Assembly: GCA_028706315.1 (NCBI GenBank)
Contig: JAQWBP010000005.1
Coordinates: forward strand, 29,169 to 79,369
Source: Syntrophomonadaceae bacterium
GTDB taxonomy: Bacteria > Bacillota > Syntrophomonadia > Syntrophomonadales > Syntrophomonadaceae
Length of the DNA: 50,201 bases
Reading direction: 5' to 3'
The notes under the pieces were generated by a model, which ran no database searches, was not told the origin of the DNA, and saw only the letters and a program-made list of their open reading frames with translations. Numbering within the stretch: the first letter of the stretch is position 1; each line of letters starts with the position of its first letter. This document shows positions 8,251-16,434 of this stretch, piece by piece. A program made the translations under genes and the position numbers.

Positions 8251-8277
8251 AAAAGGCATTATTTAAGCATGCCTTTT
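8251..8277 (-). terminator. Terminator overlapping the 3' end of sigF
   Basis: A 9-bp perfect stem (AAAAGGCAT at 8251-8259, ATGCCTTTT at 8269-8277) includes the last sigF codons and the first base of its stop. On the minus strand it is followed by CTTATTATTTTTA, a U-rich tail. It would end the spoIIA transcript before the dodecin gene. Confidence 0.55.
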
Positions 8278-8990
8278 AACTTGATAATAGCTGCCTTTTC
8301 GATTCTTGATACCTGCACCTGAGAAACTCCCAGGTCTTCGGCAATCCGCGATTGGGTTTCATCTTTAAAAAATCTGCGTAGTATTACTTCTCTTTCACGG
8401 TAATCTAGTTTAGCCATAGCTTCCCTCAAGGCTAATTTTTCAAGCATCATGGCTGAGCCTTCTTCATTAGCCAGTCTATCTATCAAGGATAACTGCTCCT
8501 TTTCTTCACCTGGCATAAAATCATGTATATAAGCAGGTAACTGGCAGGCTTCCATGGCCATAACAATATCTTCTTTATCTATTCCTAACAAGCTAGCAAT
8601 TTCTGCTATACTTGGATCCCTTCCCAGTTCACCTCTGAGCTTATCCTGAGCCCAGCGTACTTTTGTATACGTTTCTTTAACCCCCCGCTGTACTTTAACA
8701 ATACCATCATCCCGAAGGAATTTTTTTATCTCTCCGATGATCATAGGTACAGCATAAGTCGAAAAGCGCACATTAAAGCTAAAATCAAATTTATCTATTG
8801 CCTTTAAGAGCCCGATTGAACCAACCTGAAAAAGATCTTCATATTCATAAGAAGATTTTTTAAACCTTTCCAGCACCATATATATAAGACCAGTATTAGC
8901 CTCATAAACCTGGGATTTAGCTTCCGCATCTCCCGCCTGGGCCTTGCGTAAGAGATCATCATTGTCCTGGTAGGATTTTGTTGAGGACAC
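8259..8990 (-). CDS. sigF: RNA polymerase sigma-F factor (forespore)
   Basis: 243-aa sigma-70 family protein of the SigF/SigG/SigB group. Region 2 is seen in LLKAIDKFDFSFNVRFSTYAVPMI and region 4 helix-turn-helix in TQSRIAEDLGVSQVQVSRIEK. The gene closes the spoIIAA-spoIIAB-sigF operon, which identifies it as sigma-F rather than sigma-G. SigF directs the first forespore-specific transcription after asymmetric division and is held inactive by SpoIIAB. The GTG start follows AAGGAGGGG by 6 nt and lies 12 bp after the spoIIAB stop. Length is normal (Bacillus SigF is about 255 aa). Confidence 0.95.
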   Translation of the reverse strand: MSSTKSYQDNDDLLRKAQAGDAEAKSQVYEANTGLIYMVLERFKKSSYEYEDLFQVGSIGLLKAIDKFDFSFNVRFSTYAVPMIIGEIKKFLRDDGIVKVQRGVKETYTKVRWAQDKLRGELGRDPSIAEIASLLGIDKEDIVMAMEACQLPAYIHDFMPGEEKEQLSLIDRLANEEGSAMMLEKLALREAMAKLDYREREVILRRFFKDETQSRIAEDLGVSQVQVSRIEKAAIIKLKGMLK

Positions 8991-9002
8991 GGCTACCCCT
9001 CC

Positions 9003-9449
9003 TTAAGCGTACGCTTCCTTATCTTTAGCAAAAAAGCTTCGTTTCAGGCGAACGCTTGTCCCTTCACCAGGCTTACTTAATATCTCCATTTCATCCATAA
9101 AGGACTTCATAAAAGTAAACCCTAATCCCATACGGGCCGGATCACTTGAGAATGTAGGCTGTATTGCCTTTTCTACATCCTTAATACCACTTCCATAATC
9201 TTCAACTATAATCTCTAAAGTTCTATCATCAAAAATACTGGCCGCAACTACTACTTTTTCATTAGGTCGATTACCATAGCCATGTATGATACTGTTAGAG
9301 ACTGCTTCCGATACTACCAGTTTTATTTCTTCTATGGCATCCAGGGTACAATCTAACTGTGCAGCAAACGCTGCTACACATGCACGGGCAAAGGCTACAT
9401 TTTCTGGCAAACTTTGGAATTCAAAACGAACATAATTTTTCACATTCAT
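9003..9449 (-). CDS. spoIIAB: Anti-sigma-F factor, serine protein kinase
   Basis: 148-aa GHKL-type ATPase/kinase. The N-box is visible in VSEAVSNSIIHGYG, the G1 box in VEDYGSGI and the G2 region in ARMGLGFTFMKSFMDEM. SpoIIAB binds SigF and phosphorylates SpoIIAA; dephosphorylated SpoIIAA frees SigF in the forespore. It lies between spoIIAA (14-bp gap) and sigF (12-bp gap). The ATG has a clear GGGGAGGTG ribosome binding site. Confidence 0.96.
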   Translation of the reverse strand: MNVKNYVRFEFQSLPENVAFARACVAAFAAQLDCTLDAIEEIKLVVSEAVSNSIIHGYGNRPNEKVVVAASIFDDRTLEIIVEDYGSGIKDVEKAIQPTFSSDPARMGLGFTFMKSFMDEMEILSKPGEGTSVRLKRSFFAKDKEAYA

Positions 9450-9463
9450 GTCCTCACCTCCCC

Positions 9464-9796
9464 TTAAATATTAATAATATCCTGCTCACTACTATACATC
9501 GGAATCAGCTTGTTAATTCCGGAAAAATGCAGTATTTTTTCTACTGGCGGTCTGGCTCCCACAATATACATACGCCCATTAACGGCCGATATTTTCTTAT
9601 ATCTCCCAATAATAACCCCTAATCCGGAGCTATCGATAAAGTTGACCTTTTCCAGATTTATAATAAGGTTTTTTATGTTATTTTCCTCCAGCTTTTTATC
9701 AACCTCATACCTCATTTTATCAGCAATAAGCATGTCCAATTCTCCCTGAACTTTAACTACAAGTGTATTTCTAACTAGTTTTAGATCTAGATCCAT
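9464..9796 (-). CDS. spoIIAA: Anti-sigma-F factor antagonist (STAS domain)
   Basis: 110-aa STAS-domain protein. The phosphorylation site motif DSSGLGV is at residues 55-61, with the second serine (S57) matching the residue phosphorylated by SpoIIAB and dephosphorylated by SpoIIE in Bacillus. First gene of the spoIIA operon; ATG after GGGAGGGG. A sigma-H type promoter can be read 27-53 bp upstream, as expected from Bacillus, where the operon is switched on by SigH and Spo0A~P. Confidence 0.95.
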   Translation of the reverse strand: MDLDLKLVRNTLVVKVQGELDMLIADKMRYEVDKKLEENNIKNLIINLEKVNFIDSSGLGVIIGRYKKISAVNGRMYIVGARPPVEKILHFSGINKLIPMYSSEQDIINI

Positions 9797-9822
9797 TTAA
9801 TCCCCTCCCTGTTTAGTAAAAC

Positions 9823-9849
9823 CTTCTACAGGAAGGGGATAATTCCTTC
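9823..9849 (-). promoter_or_regulatory. Sigma-H-type promoter of spoIIAA-AB-sigF
   Basis: On the minus strand GAAGGAATT (matches sigma-H -35 consensus RNAGGAWWW fully) is followed after 11 bp by GTAGAAG (6 of 7 positions of RNNGAAT). The -10 ends 27 bp before the spoIIAA ATG, leaving a short leader with the ribosome binding site. This fits the known SigH control of spoIIA operons. A CCTTC/GAAGG inverted repeat overlaps the spacer. No clear 0A box was found next to it. Confidence 0.55.
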
Positions 9850-9862
9850 CACAAAATTCCAT

Positions 9863-11008
9863 TTATAAAAGATACGTTTCGCCAAGCATTTTCAATATTT
9901 CGCGAAATAAACCGCTGCGTTTAACATCTTTAGCTGCTACTAGGTTAACTCTTTTTTGTAGGGTATCCTGGTCGTATATATGAATTTCACCCAGTTTTTG
10001 CCCCTTCTTAACTGGTGCGTTAATATATTGAGGTATTTCCTTTTTATATGTCACATTTTTTTCCTTACCCTTAAGGCAAATTGAACCAGCATCTTCCTCG
10101 GCTACTACCTCAACACTATCTTCCAAGCCTTTACCTACAGTGACTATACCACATGTACTTCCCCGCGGAAAAAAGTTTTTAAAAGAATATCGGGCAAAAC
10201 CATAATTAAATAATTGCATCGAATCGCGGAAATGGCCTTGTTTTTCAGGTGATGCCATAACTGTTGCAATTAAACGTAATCCGTCCCTTTTGACTGTAGA
10301 AGTCAGACAATACTTGGCCTCATTAGTCCAGCCTGTTTTAAATCCATCTGCACCCTGGTACCACCATAACAGCTTATTCGTATTAAATAACTTGAATTCT
10401 CCCTGGCGCAGGTTATATTCCTTTATAGTGCAATATTCCAATATTTTAGGATAATTCAGGGCATATCTGCCCATTACTGCCATATCATATGCACTAGAGT
10501 AATGACCATCTGCTGGCAGCCCATAAGAGTTGACAAAATGAGTATTTTTTAATCCTATCATAGTTCCTTTATGATTCATGCGAGCAATAAAATTTTTATG
10601 GCTGCCTTCTAAATGCTCAGCTACTGCTACACAAGCATCATTAGCTGAACCTACCGCAATAGCTATTAACATATCTTCATAAGTCATTTCTTCTCCTGGT
10701 TCCAGATATATCTGAGAACCACCCATTTTCCATGCATTTTCACTGGCGATCACTTTATCCTTTAGTCCTACCTTGCCCGCTTCCAGATCCTCCACCGCCA
10801 ATATTAAGGTCATTAACTTGGTCATACTTGCAGGCGGTAGTTTTTTATTTTCATTCTTAGCCAACAATATTTTACCGGAATCAGCATCCATCAGAATGTA
10901 AGACTCTCCCTTAACATCAACCGTATCTGCCTTTACTGGTACCGGCATTATCACCGAAAAAACAAAAGCTAGTATAATAATAAATGCTATGTGTTTTTTC
11001 TTAATCAT
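9863..11008 (-). CDS. dacF: D-alanyl-D-alanine carboxypeptidase DacF
   Basis: 381-aa secreted or membrane-anchored penicillin-binding protein of the S11 family that trims the terminal D-Ala of peptidoglycan stem peptides and so controls crosslinking of spore cortex or wall. Signal peptide: KKK followed by a hydrophobic stretch ending near VPVKA. Catalytic motifs: SMTK (SxxK), SAND (SxN), and FKTGWT (KTG). A C-terminal beta domain with an amphipathic anchor (FREILKMLGETYLL) follows. I chose the ATG at 11008; a GTG 12 bp upstream overlaps the ribosome binding site GGGAGG. dacF lies directly before spoIIAA as in Bacillus, where it is read in the forespore. Confidence 0.93.
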   Translation of the reverse strand: MIKKKHIAFIIILAFVFSVIMPVPVKADTVDVKGESYILMDADSGKILLAKNENKKLPPASMTKLMTLILAVEDLEAGKVGLKDKVIASENAWKMGGSQIYLEPGEEMTYEDMLIAIAVGSANDACVAVAEHLEGSHKNFIARMNHKGTMIGLKNTHFVNSYGLPADGHYSSAYDMAVMGRYALNYPKILEYCTIKEYNLRQGEFKLFNTNKLLWWYQGADGFKTGWTNEAKYCLTSTVKRDGLRLIATVMASPEKQGHFRDSMQLFNYGFARYSFKNFFPRGSTCGIVTVGKGLEDSVEVVAEEDAGSICLKGKEKNVTYKKEIPQYINAPVKKGQKLGEIHIYDQDTLQKRVNLVAAKDVKRSGLFREILKMLGETYLL

Positions 11009-11042
11009 AAAATTATGCACCTCCCTAAAATAATCATTTATA

Positions 11043-11072
11043 GATTATATTTAGGTGGGCAGGCTATTATGC
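11043..11072 (-). promoter_or_regulatory. Candidate forespore-type promoter of dacF
   Basis: Minus-strand GCATA is followed after exactly 18 bp by TATAATC (5 of 7 to the sigma-G -10 CATNHTA). DacF of Bacillus is forespore-transcribed. A sigma-A reading, TTGGCA to TATAAT, has a 20-bp gap and is less likely. Confidence 0.35.
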
Positions 11073-11125
11073 CAAATGACAATGGGAAGGGTTTTTCCTG
11101 TCATTTTCTTACACTATGAAAAAAG

Positions 11126-11269
11126 ATGATCTTGATTGATGATGGGTAGGATAGGTCCTATCGCGATGAGTTGATTGAAGATTTAAGGACCGATTTTGAG
11201 TTATCGATAAGACAAACAGCAGCAATATTATACCTTTTTCTAGAAGTTATGCAAAAAGTCAGGAGATGA
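11126..11269 (+). pseudogene. C-terminal remnant of a REP-associated (Y1/IS200-like) transposase
   Basis: One plus-strand frame reads DRSYRDELIEDLRTDFELSI, then RQTAAILYLFLEVMQKVRR and a stop at 11267-11269. This resembles the C-terminal helix-turn-helix tail of Y1 family REP-associated transposases, which end in patterns such as LSIRQ-A-ILG-SR--I-KV. There is an in-frame stop at 11147-11149 and no trace of the catalytic HUH/tyrosine domain upstream, so only a dead 3' fragment remains. The stop region overlaps the last codons of the opposing pdp gene by about 11 bp. Recognition is by eye from a short stretch. Confidence 0.5.
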
Positions 11270-12566
11270 CAGCAAGAACCGTTTCCTCGATCACTGTTTG
11301 TGGTTTGCTCTCGTTAATGGCAAATGCTTTTAATGCTACCCGTTCTGCTGCATCATGCTCTTGTAAGTTAGTATGCAAAACGCAAAGGGTATCATCCTTA
11401 TTTACTTGATCGCCAACTTTTTTAAGCATGGTTATACCAGCAGAAAAATCGATACTATCCTCTTTGGTTTTTCTTCCTGCTCCAAGCAGCATGGCTGATA
11501 TGCCGATGTTTTCCGCATTAATGGATTGTACATACCCTTCATTTGGAGATTTAACCTCTATATGGTATTCCGCCTGTGGCAGCATATCCGGGTTATCAAC
11601 TATATCCGGGTTTCCGCCTTGTATTTTTATTAATTCTTTTAGGTTATTAAGGGCTTGTCCAGATGTAATTTTTTGCTTTAATGCGCTGTAAGCTGAATCA
11701 TAATCTGCAAAAGCTCCACCTAATACTGCCATATATGAGGCTACGGTTAACGCTACTGCTGTTTCATCTGCAGAGCCTTTATTACTTAATACATCGATAG
11801 CTTCCTTCACCTCATTAGCATTGCCTACCTCGTGTCCTAATGGTTGACTCATATTGGTAATAACTGCTATGGTTTTTCTATTTAAGGATTTTCCGATAGC
11901 AACCATAGTTTCTGCTAATTCCCTGGCTTCATCTAGTGATTTCATAAATGCACCAGAACCAACTTTTACATCTAAAACTATCGCGTCAGCACCAGAAGCG
12001 ATTTTTTTACTCATTACTGAACTTGCTATTAAAGGTATGCTATCAACTGTAGCTGTCACATCACGCAAGGCATATATCTTTTTATCCGCGGGGGTTAAAT
12101 TGGCTGATTGTCCTACTATAGCCATTTTATATGTGTTTACATTAGATATAAATTCATTCCGGTCTAAAGTCGTTTTAAAGCCCTCTATAGATTCTAATTT
12201 GTCTATGGTTCCACCAGTATGGCCTAACCCTCTGCCACTCATTTTCGCCACTGGTACACCCACAGAAGCTACTAAGGGGATAACAATTAAGCTAATTTTG
12301 TCACCCACCCCGCCGGTTGAATGTTTATCAACTTTAATTCCGTCTATGGCTGATAAATCAACTACATCTCCAGAATTGACAAAGGCAAGTGTTAAGTTAG
12401 CGGTTTCTTCTTTACTCATTCCTTTAAAGTAAACTGCCATTAAGAAAGCTGAAATTTGATAGTCGGGAATTTCTCCTTTTGTGTACCCTTGTACTATATA
12501 ATTAATTTCATCCCAGGTAAGTTCTTCTCCCTGTTTCTTTTTCTGTATAAGGTCAACGATTCTCAT
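11259..12566 (-). CDS. pdp: Pyrimidine-nucleoside phosphorylase
   Basis: 435-aa cytoplasmic enzyme splitting uridine or thymidine (and deoxyuridine) with phosphate into base and (deoxy)ribose-1-phosphate. The signature KHSTGGVGDKISL (residues 80-92) and the phosphate-binding SGRGLGHTGGT are complete, and the C-terminal alpha/beta domain (VKSPNEGYVQSINAE) is present. Length is typical (433-440). ATG start with GGGGG about 10 nt before. It follows deoB by 62 bp, so pentose-1-phosphate made here can be turned by DeoB into the 5-phosphate: a nucleoside salvage pair. In Bacillus the corresponding position holds a purine nucleoside phosphorylase. Confidence 0.95.
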   Translation of the reverse strand: MRIVDLIQKKKQGEELTWDEINYIVQGYTKGEIPDYQISAFLMAVYFKGMSKEETANLTLAFVNSGDVVDLSAIDGIKVDKHSTGGVGDKISLIVIPLVASVGVPVAKMSGRGLGHTGGTIDKLESIEGFKTTLDRNEFISNVNTYKMAIVGQSANLTPADKKIYALRDVTATVDSIPLIASSVMSKKIASGADAIVLDVKVGSGAFMKSLDEARELAETMVAIGKSLNRKTIAVITNMSQPLGHEVGNANEVKEAIDVLSNKGSADETAVALTVASYMAVLGGAFADYDSAYSALKQKITSGQALNNLKELIKIQGGNPDIVDNPDMLPQAEYHIEVKSPNEGYVQSINAENIGISAMLLGAGRKTKEDSIDFSAGITMLKKVGDQVNKDDTLCVLHTNLQEHDAAERVALKAFAINESKPQTVIEETVLAVIS

Positions 12567-12628
12567 ATTAACTTTACCCCCCTACTGCAGAACTTCGATA
12601 CTACCATCGGCACGTTTGCTTACCTTCT

Positions 12629-13792
12629 CTAAAGCGAATAAACGCTCTGACCATTAACACCGTTTACTGAAACTTGGAGATAATCAGCCACAGTTATACC
12701 AATATCAGCAAATGATTCTCTTAAGCCCAGATTGGAGCCATTACATAAGCTTTCCCCATAAATAAGAAGTGGTACATATTCCCGTGAGTGATCAGTACTT
12801 GGAGTAGTAGGATCACAACCATGATCTGCCGTTATTATCAGCATATCCTTGGAATTCAGCCGAGCCATAATTTCGGGTAATCTGATATCGAATTCTTGTA
12901 GAGCCCGGGCATATCCTGGGGGGTCATTTCGGTGCCCGTATAATTGATCAAAGTCAACCAGGTTAACAAAAATTAATCCGGTAAAATCTTTTTGTAATAC
13001 TTTAAGGAGTTTATTTACTCCATCCTGATTACTCTCGGTCGGGTATGATTCAGTAACCCCCCTGCCGGCAAAAATATCCTTTATTTTACCTATGCCAATA
13101 ACCTCCTGGTCAGCAGCAATTATATAATCTAAAATATTTTTATCTGGTTGCAGAGAAAAATCATGTCGATTAGCTGTGCGAGTAAAATTTCCCGGCTTAC
13201 CTATAAAAGGACGTGCAATTACCCTGCCCACTCCATGTTCCCCTTGGAGCATCTGCCGAGCTTTTTGGCACATTTCATATAAAGTTTGCAGTGGTATGAT
13301 CTCTTCATGGGCAGCTATTTGGAATACACTATCCGCTGAAGTATACACTATGGGATAGCCGGTTTCCATATGTTCTCTACCGAGTTTTTCGATTATCACT
13401 GTGCCTGATGCTACTATATTTCCCAGGGTTTTTCTCCCTATAAGGGTCTCGAATTCTTTTATTACCTCATCCGGAAATCCTTCCGGATAAGTAGGGAAGG
13501 CTCGCTCAAGTACTATCCCCATCATTTCCCAATGCCCAGTGGTAGTATCTTTTCCCCTGGACTTTTCCTGCATCTTACCATATGATGCGGCGGGACTTGC
13601 TGCTGGCGGTACTCCCTCTATAGCAGCAATATTACCAAGTCCCAACTTCTGCAAATTTGGTAACTCTAACCCTCCGACTGCCAGGGCAGTATTCTGCAAT
13701 GTATATGAGCCTTCATCACCATATAAATAAGAATCAGGTGTTTCTCCGATTCCCACGCTATCTAAAACTATTATTATCGCCCGTCTATTCAC
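12629..13792 (-). CDS. deoB: Phosphopentomutase
   Basis: 387-aa metal-dependent enzyme (alkaline phosphatase superfamily) that interconverts (deoxy)ribose-1-phosphate and -5-phosphate. Visible metal/phosphate motifs: [11 protein letters not shown] at the start, [12 protein letters not shown] with the threonine that carries the phosphate, and [19 protein letters not shown] near the C-terminus. The start chosen is GTG at 13792, 8 nt after GGAGG; a TTG at 13807 overlaps this ribosome binding site and a second GTG at 13795 is also possible. Pairs functionally with the downstream pdp gene, and with xerD upstream follows the Bacillus xerD-drm order. Confidence 0.95.
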   Translation of the reverse strand: MNRRAIIIVLDSVGIGETPDSYLYGDEGSYTLQNTALAVGGLELPNLQKLGLGNIAAIEGVPPAASPAASYGKMQEKSRGKDTTTGHWEMMGIVLERAFPTYPEGFPDEVIKEFETLIGRKTLGNIVASGTVIIEKLGREHMETGYPIVYTSADSVFQIAAHEEIIPLQTLYEMCQKARQMLQGEHGVGRVIARPFIGKPGNFTRTANRHDFSLQPDKNILDYIIAADQEVIGIGKIKDIFAGRGVTESYPTESNQDGVNKLLKVLQKDFTGLIFVNLVDFDQLYGHRNDPPGYARALQEFDIRLPEIMARLNSKDMLIITADHGCDPTTPSTDHSREYVPLLIYGESLCNGSNLGLRESFADIGITVADYLQVSVNGVNGQSVYSL

Positions 13793-13837
13793 CACAACTA
13801 CCTCCAAGCTAACGTCACTTTTTATGATTATACACTA

Positions 13838-14030
13838 TCACTAGACGCAGAGCGCCGCAGACTGTTATGACTTACGCAGACCTTTTTCATATATAGCACG
13901 GATTTTTTTCCACTACCATAATTCAACGCGGGTTTGCTAACGCTCACACGCAGATTTTATATGATTGGCGCGGATTTTTTGACGCAGACCTTTAATTGCC
14001 ACGGATTCCACGGATGACACGGATTTTTTA
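13838..14030. repeat. Cluster of degenerate REP-like repeats
   Basis: No coding frame is seen. Short related units recur: ACGCAGACCTTT at about 13873 and 13982, (G)CACGGATTTTTT at about 13897 and 14017, ACACGCAGATTTT at about 13946, GCGCGGATTTTTT at about 13968, and the block GCCACGGATTCCACGGATGA at about 13998. Such CGGATTTT/CGCAGATT units are recognisable intergenic repeats scattered in many bacterial genomes. They lie about 2.5 kb from the REP-associated transposase remnant. Confidence 0.6.
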
Positions 14031-14185
14031 TAGACGCTGATTCTTTATGATTATTATGATTTCCGCTGATTTTCTTCTTTTTTATTTACTAAATAGTTTA
14101 CGAAAGCGCAAAGCGCTTTTTGTAAACTAAAAATATAAAAAAAGAATCAGTGTTAATCATAATAATCAGCGAAAATCAGCGTCTA
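14031..14185. repeat. Long imperfect palindrome between deoB and xerD
   Basis: Left arm from TAGACGCTGATTC (14031) and right arm ending GAAAATCAGCGTCTA (14185) are imperfect reverse complements over about 43 bp each; both are built of the repeating theme CGCTGATTnTnATGATT. At the centre is a strong hairpin: TAGTTTACGAAAGCGC (14094-14109), AAA loop, GCGCTTTTTGTAAACTA (14113-14129). The whole could fold into a cruciform or terminate transcription in both directions. No gene is seen in 13793-14269. Confidence 0.7.
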
Positions 14186-14269
14186 TACGTCTATTAATAA
14201 AAAGGAATACGATAGTATTCCCGCTATAATTAAAAATTAAAGATTCACCATTCAAAATTCATATTATGG

Positions 14270-15166
14270 TTATGCCCGCGGGTGGCATTGCTGATAGACT
14301 TCCCTGATCCTAACCCGGGTTAAATGAGTGTAGATTTGGGTAGTAGAAATATCAGCATGTCCCAGCATTTCTTGAACTGCCCGCAGATCAGCACCGTTTT
14401 CCAGCAGATGGGTAGCAAAAGAATGGCGTAGTGTATGAGGTGTTACTTCTTTATGCAATCCGGCTTTTTCGACATAACCTGCTAATATTTTGAAAAACCC
14501 CTGTCGGCTCAAAGACCTGCCATGGGCATTAAGAAAAAGAGTCCTTTCCAGATGACTTTTCACCAGCAAATTACGCCCTCTGGCCAGATATCTCTGTACC
14601 CAGTCTAGCGCAATTTTATTGACAGGTATGATCCTTTCTTTGCGTCCTTTACCCAGGCAGCGCAGGAAACCGGCTGTAAAGTTAATATCTTCTATTTGCA
14701 AAGATAATAATTCTGATACCCGAACACCGGTACCATACATCAGTTCCAGCATAGCCCTGTCCCTTAGACCTAAAGGTTTCAATACCTCAGGTTGCTGCAT
14801 AAGCTTATCTATTTCTTCGATTGATAAAACTTCAGGGAGCTTACGGTTGATTTTAGGCGTCTCCAAATCAGTAGTCGGGTTATTGTCTACGTCTACAAAT
14901 TCCTCCAGTATCAGAAACTTATAGAAAGTCTTTATAGTAGAAAGACTTCTGGCCACAGTTGCATAAGCTGTACCCTGATCCAACTGCCAGGAGAGAAATC
15001 CCATTACGTAATGGCGGGTAATTATAGTCGGATCAGTTTTTAGGTTATTAGCCTTCAGGTAAGAACTAAACTTTAGTATATCTCTACGATAAGCAGCCTG
15101 TGTATTGACAGAAAGTCCTTTTTCATAATTAAGGTACTCCATAAAAGCTGTTATATAATTTTGCAT
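14270..15166 (-). CDS. xerD: Site-specific tyrosine recombinase XerD
   Basis: 298-aa tyrosine recombinase that with XerC resolves chromosome dimers at dif. N-terminal SAM-like DNA-binding domain (EYLNYEKGLSVNTQAAYRRD), then catalytic residues: R in GTGVRVSELLSL, K in GKGRKERIIPV, HTLRHSF (H-x-x-R), LGHADISTTQIYTH with the second H and the nucleophilic tyrosine. The start at ATG 15166 follows AGGA by 8 nt and gives the standard length; longer frames reaching 15262 lack a ribosome binding site. It keeps the Firmicutes neighbourhood spoIIM-yqzK-xerD-deoB, which favours true XerD over a phage integrase. Confidence 0.93.
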   Translation of the reverse strand: MQNYITAFMEYLNYEKGLSVNTQAAYRRDILKFSSYLKANNLKTDPTIITRHYVMGFLSWQLDQGTAYATVARSLSTIKTFYKFLILEEFVDVDNNPTTDLETPKINRKLPEVLSIEEIDKLMQQPEVLKPLGLRDRAMLELMYGTGVRVSELLSLQIEDINFTAGFLRCLGKGRKERIIPVNKIALDWVQRYLARGRNLLVKSHLERTLFLNAHGRSLSRQGFFKILAGYVEKAGLHKEVTPHTLRHSFATHLLENGADLRAVQEMLGHADISTTQIYTHLTRVRIREVYQQCHPRA

Positions 15167-15297
15167 AGCTATTATCCTGCTTCTTTCTATGAGAGTTATT
15201 ATATCATTTAAATTATTATTATCTAGAAATGGATTAGTTTCCATAAAAATAGCAGCGCCCAATTGTTAACTCTTTGACATTATTACTCATTTTCCCT

Positions 15298-15558
15298 TTA
15301 TTCCTCATAGTAAAAATTCTGTAGCTTAATAACCATCCGATCCATTACATTTTCAAACCTAGTGCTTTCCTCGTTTTGTTCTACTCGCATAGGATTTCCA
15401 CTGGGATGCTCTTCCTGAAACCAACCACCCATAGCTGGTATCTGCTTGTGAAGCGCTCCAGTTAGAGCAGGTACTGCAGCCGCAAATGCTATTATAAGAG
15501 CCAAGACACTTAAAAATTTGAGTATTTTTTTCTTCCAGTCGCTAACTATGATAATCAT
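15298..15558 (-). CDS. Small membrane protein, positional YqzK/DUF4227 counterpart
   Basis: 86-aa protein with a basic N-terminus (SDWKKKILKF), one transmembrane segment (about residues 15-35) and a charged extracytoplasmic tail ending in NVMDRMVIKLQNFYYEE. DUF4227 proteins such as YqzK of Bacillus are of similar size with one N-terminal membrane segment and a D-R-L...FY..E type ending, and lie between spoIIM/fur and xerD exactly as here. The ATG at 15558 follows GGAGGT by 8 nt; the upstream ATG would overlap that site. Function is unknown in any organism I know of. Family assignment rests on position, size and the short C-terminal resemblance. Confidence 0.55.
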   Translation of the reverse strand: MIIIVSDWKKKILKFLSVLALIIAFAAAVPALTGALHKQIPAMGGWFQEEHPSGNPMRVEQNEESTRFENVMDRMVIKLQNFYYEE

Positions 15559-15642
15559 CAAATTCACCTCCATATGAACGGAGAAACCGCCTTAGAATGT
15601 AACCGAGCCTGCAGCATAGTCGGTTACGAAACGTCTATTAAT

Positions 15643-16254
15643 TTATCTTGCCAGGCTTATTATCCAGGGAGATAAATAAGCTTCTATAAATGCACCCAGC
15701 ATAAATATAGCTAGAAAAATTAACATCAATAAACTATATTTCAATATACCCGCCCCTAGTGGCAACATATTTGACTTTTTGCCATTAACAACATAAATTG
15801 AAAAGTTAACCGCAATTACCGCCCATATTAATAAAAAGGGTATGTAGACTATATTCTGGGGTAATATGGATAGTATGCTGAATATCATGCTGGCCCCGGT
15901 TTTTTCCTGACATAAAAAACCTACTGTAAACCCTAGGGAAAAACCGCGTAATAAAATTACCACTAATATTAGAGGTAACCCTATAACAGTTAACCCCAGA
16001 AACCAAATTCCCAAAACTGATTTGGCCTGGTTAATAAATGCATTCATAAAGATACTCTGTCCGTCCAGACTCCCATCGAGTCCCCCTTGCAGGTAATCAT
16101 CGATCAGATTGGATAGATGGGCTTTGACCCCCCCTTCCAAACCCATAACCTTAAAGTTTCCTAGTATTAGGCCGGCAACAAAAATGATTATTATCAGGAG
16201 ATACTGTAGTCGGTTTTCATTTAGGTGTTGTTTTATTCGTTGTTTAAATCTCAT
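15643..16254 (-). CDS. spoIIM: Stage II sporulation protein M
   Basis: 203-aa membrane protein with an N-terminal segment (LQYLLIIIIFVAGLILGNF) and further hydrophobic segments at about 70-90, 95-120, 130-155 and 170-195, the standard SpoIIM plan. In Bacillus SpoIIM forms the DMP complex with SpoIID and SpoIIP that drives septal peptidoglycan thinning and engulfment. The ATG at 16254 follows AGGAGA by 6 nt; an ATG 15 bp upstream overlaps it. The gene stands before the yqzK-like gene and xerD, as in Bacillus. Confidence 0.93.
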   Translation of the reverse strand: MRFKQRIKQHLNENRLQYLLIIIIFVAGLILGNFKVMGLEGGVKAHLSNLIDDYLQGGLDGSLDGQSIFMNAFINQAKSVLGIWFLGLTVIGLPLILVVILLRGFSLGFTVGFLCQEKTGASMIFSILSILPQNIVYIPFLLIWAVIAVNFSIYVVNGKKSNMLPLGAGILKYSLLMLIFLAIFMLGAFIEAYLSPWIISLAR

Positions 16255-16404
16255 ACTTGATCTCCTCATAGCAAAACTCAGCGATATATTTTACTATTCG
16301 CCTGCGATCAGCTGGTTATAAACTAGTAACTGGCAGTTAACTTTTAGGATGAGGATAGTTATTTACCTTTTTAATAATATTTTTGAAGTTATTACTTTAT
16401 GCAG

Positions 16405-16434
16405 AAAACAAAAAGACCTGAAACTATTTCAAGT
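16405..16434 (-). terminator. Probable terminator downstream of the pyrophosphatase gene
   Basis: On the minus strand ACTTGAAA-TAG-TTTCAGGT forms an 8-bp stem with one G-U pair, followed by CTTTTTGTTTT. It lies about 400 bp beyond the stop of the pyrophosphatase gene, with the 210-bp repeat between, so the repeat may have landed between gene and terminator. The remainder of 16255-16530 shows no gene or clear promoter. Confidence 0.5.

Noticed and set aside
11043-11077. Sigma-A promoter reading TTGGCA ... TATAAT before dacF
   Set aside because: Spacing would be 20 bp; the GCATA-18 bp-TATAATC reading fits the known forespore expression of dacF better.
11854-12432. 192-codon plus-strand frame
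   Set aside because: Antisense shadow of pdp, which has complete catalytic motifs.
13838-14185. CRISPR array
   Set aside because: Repeat units vary in sequence and spacing, there are no unique equal-length spacers, and no cas genes are near.
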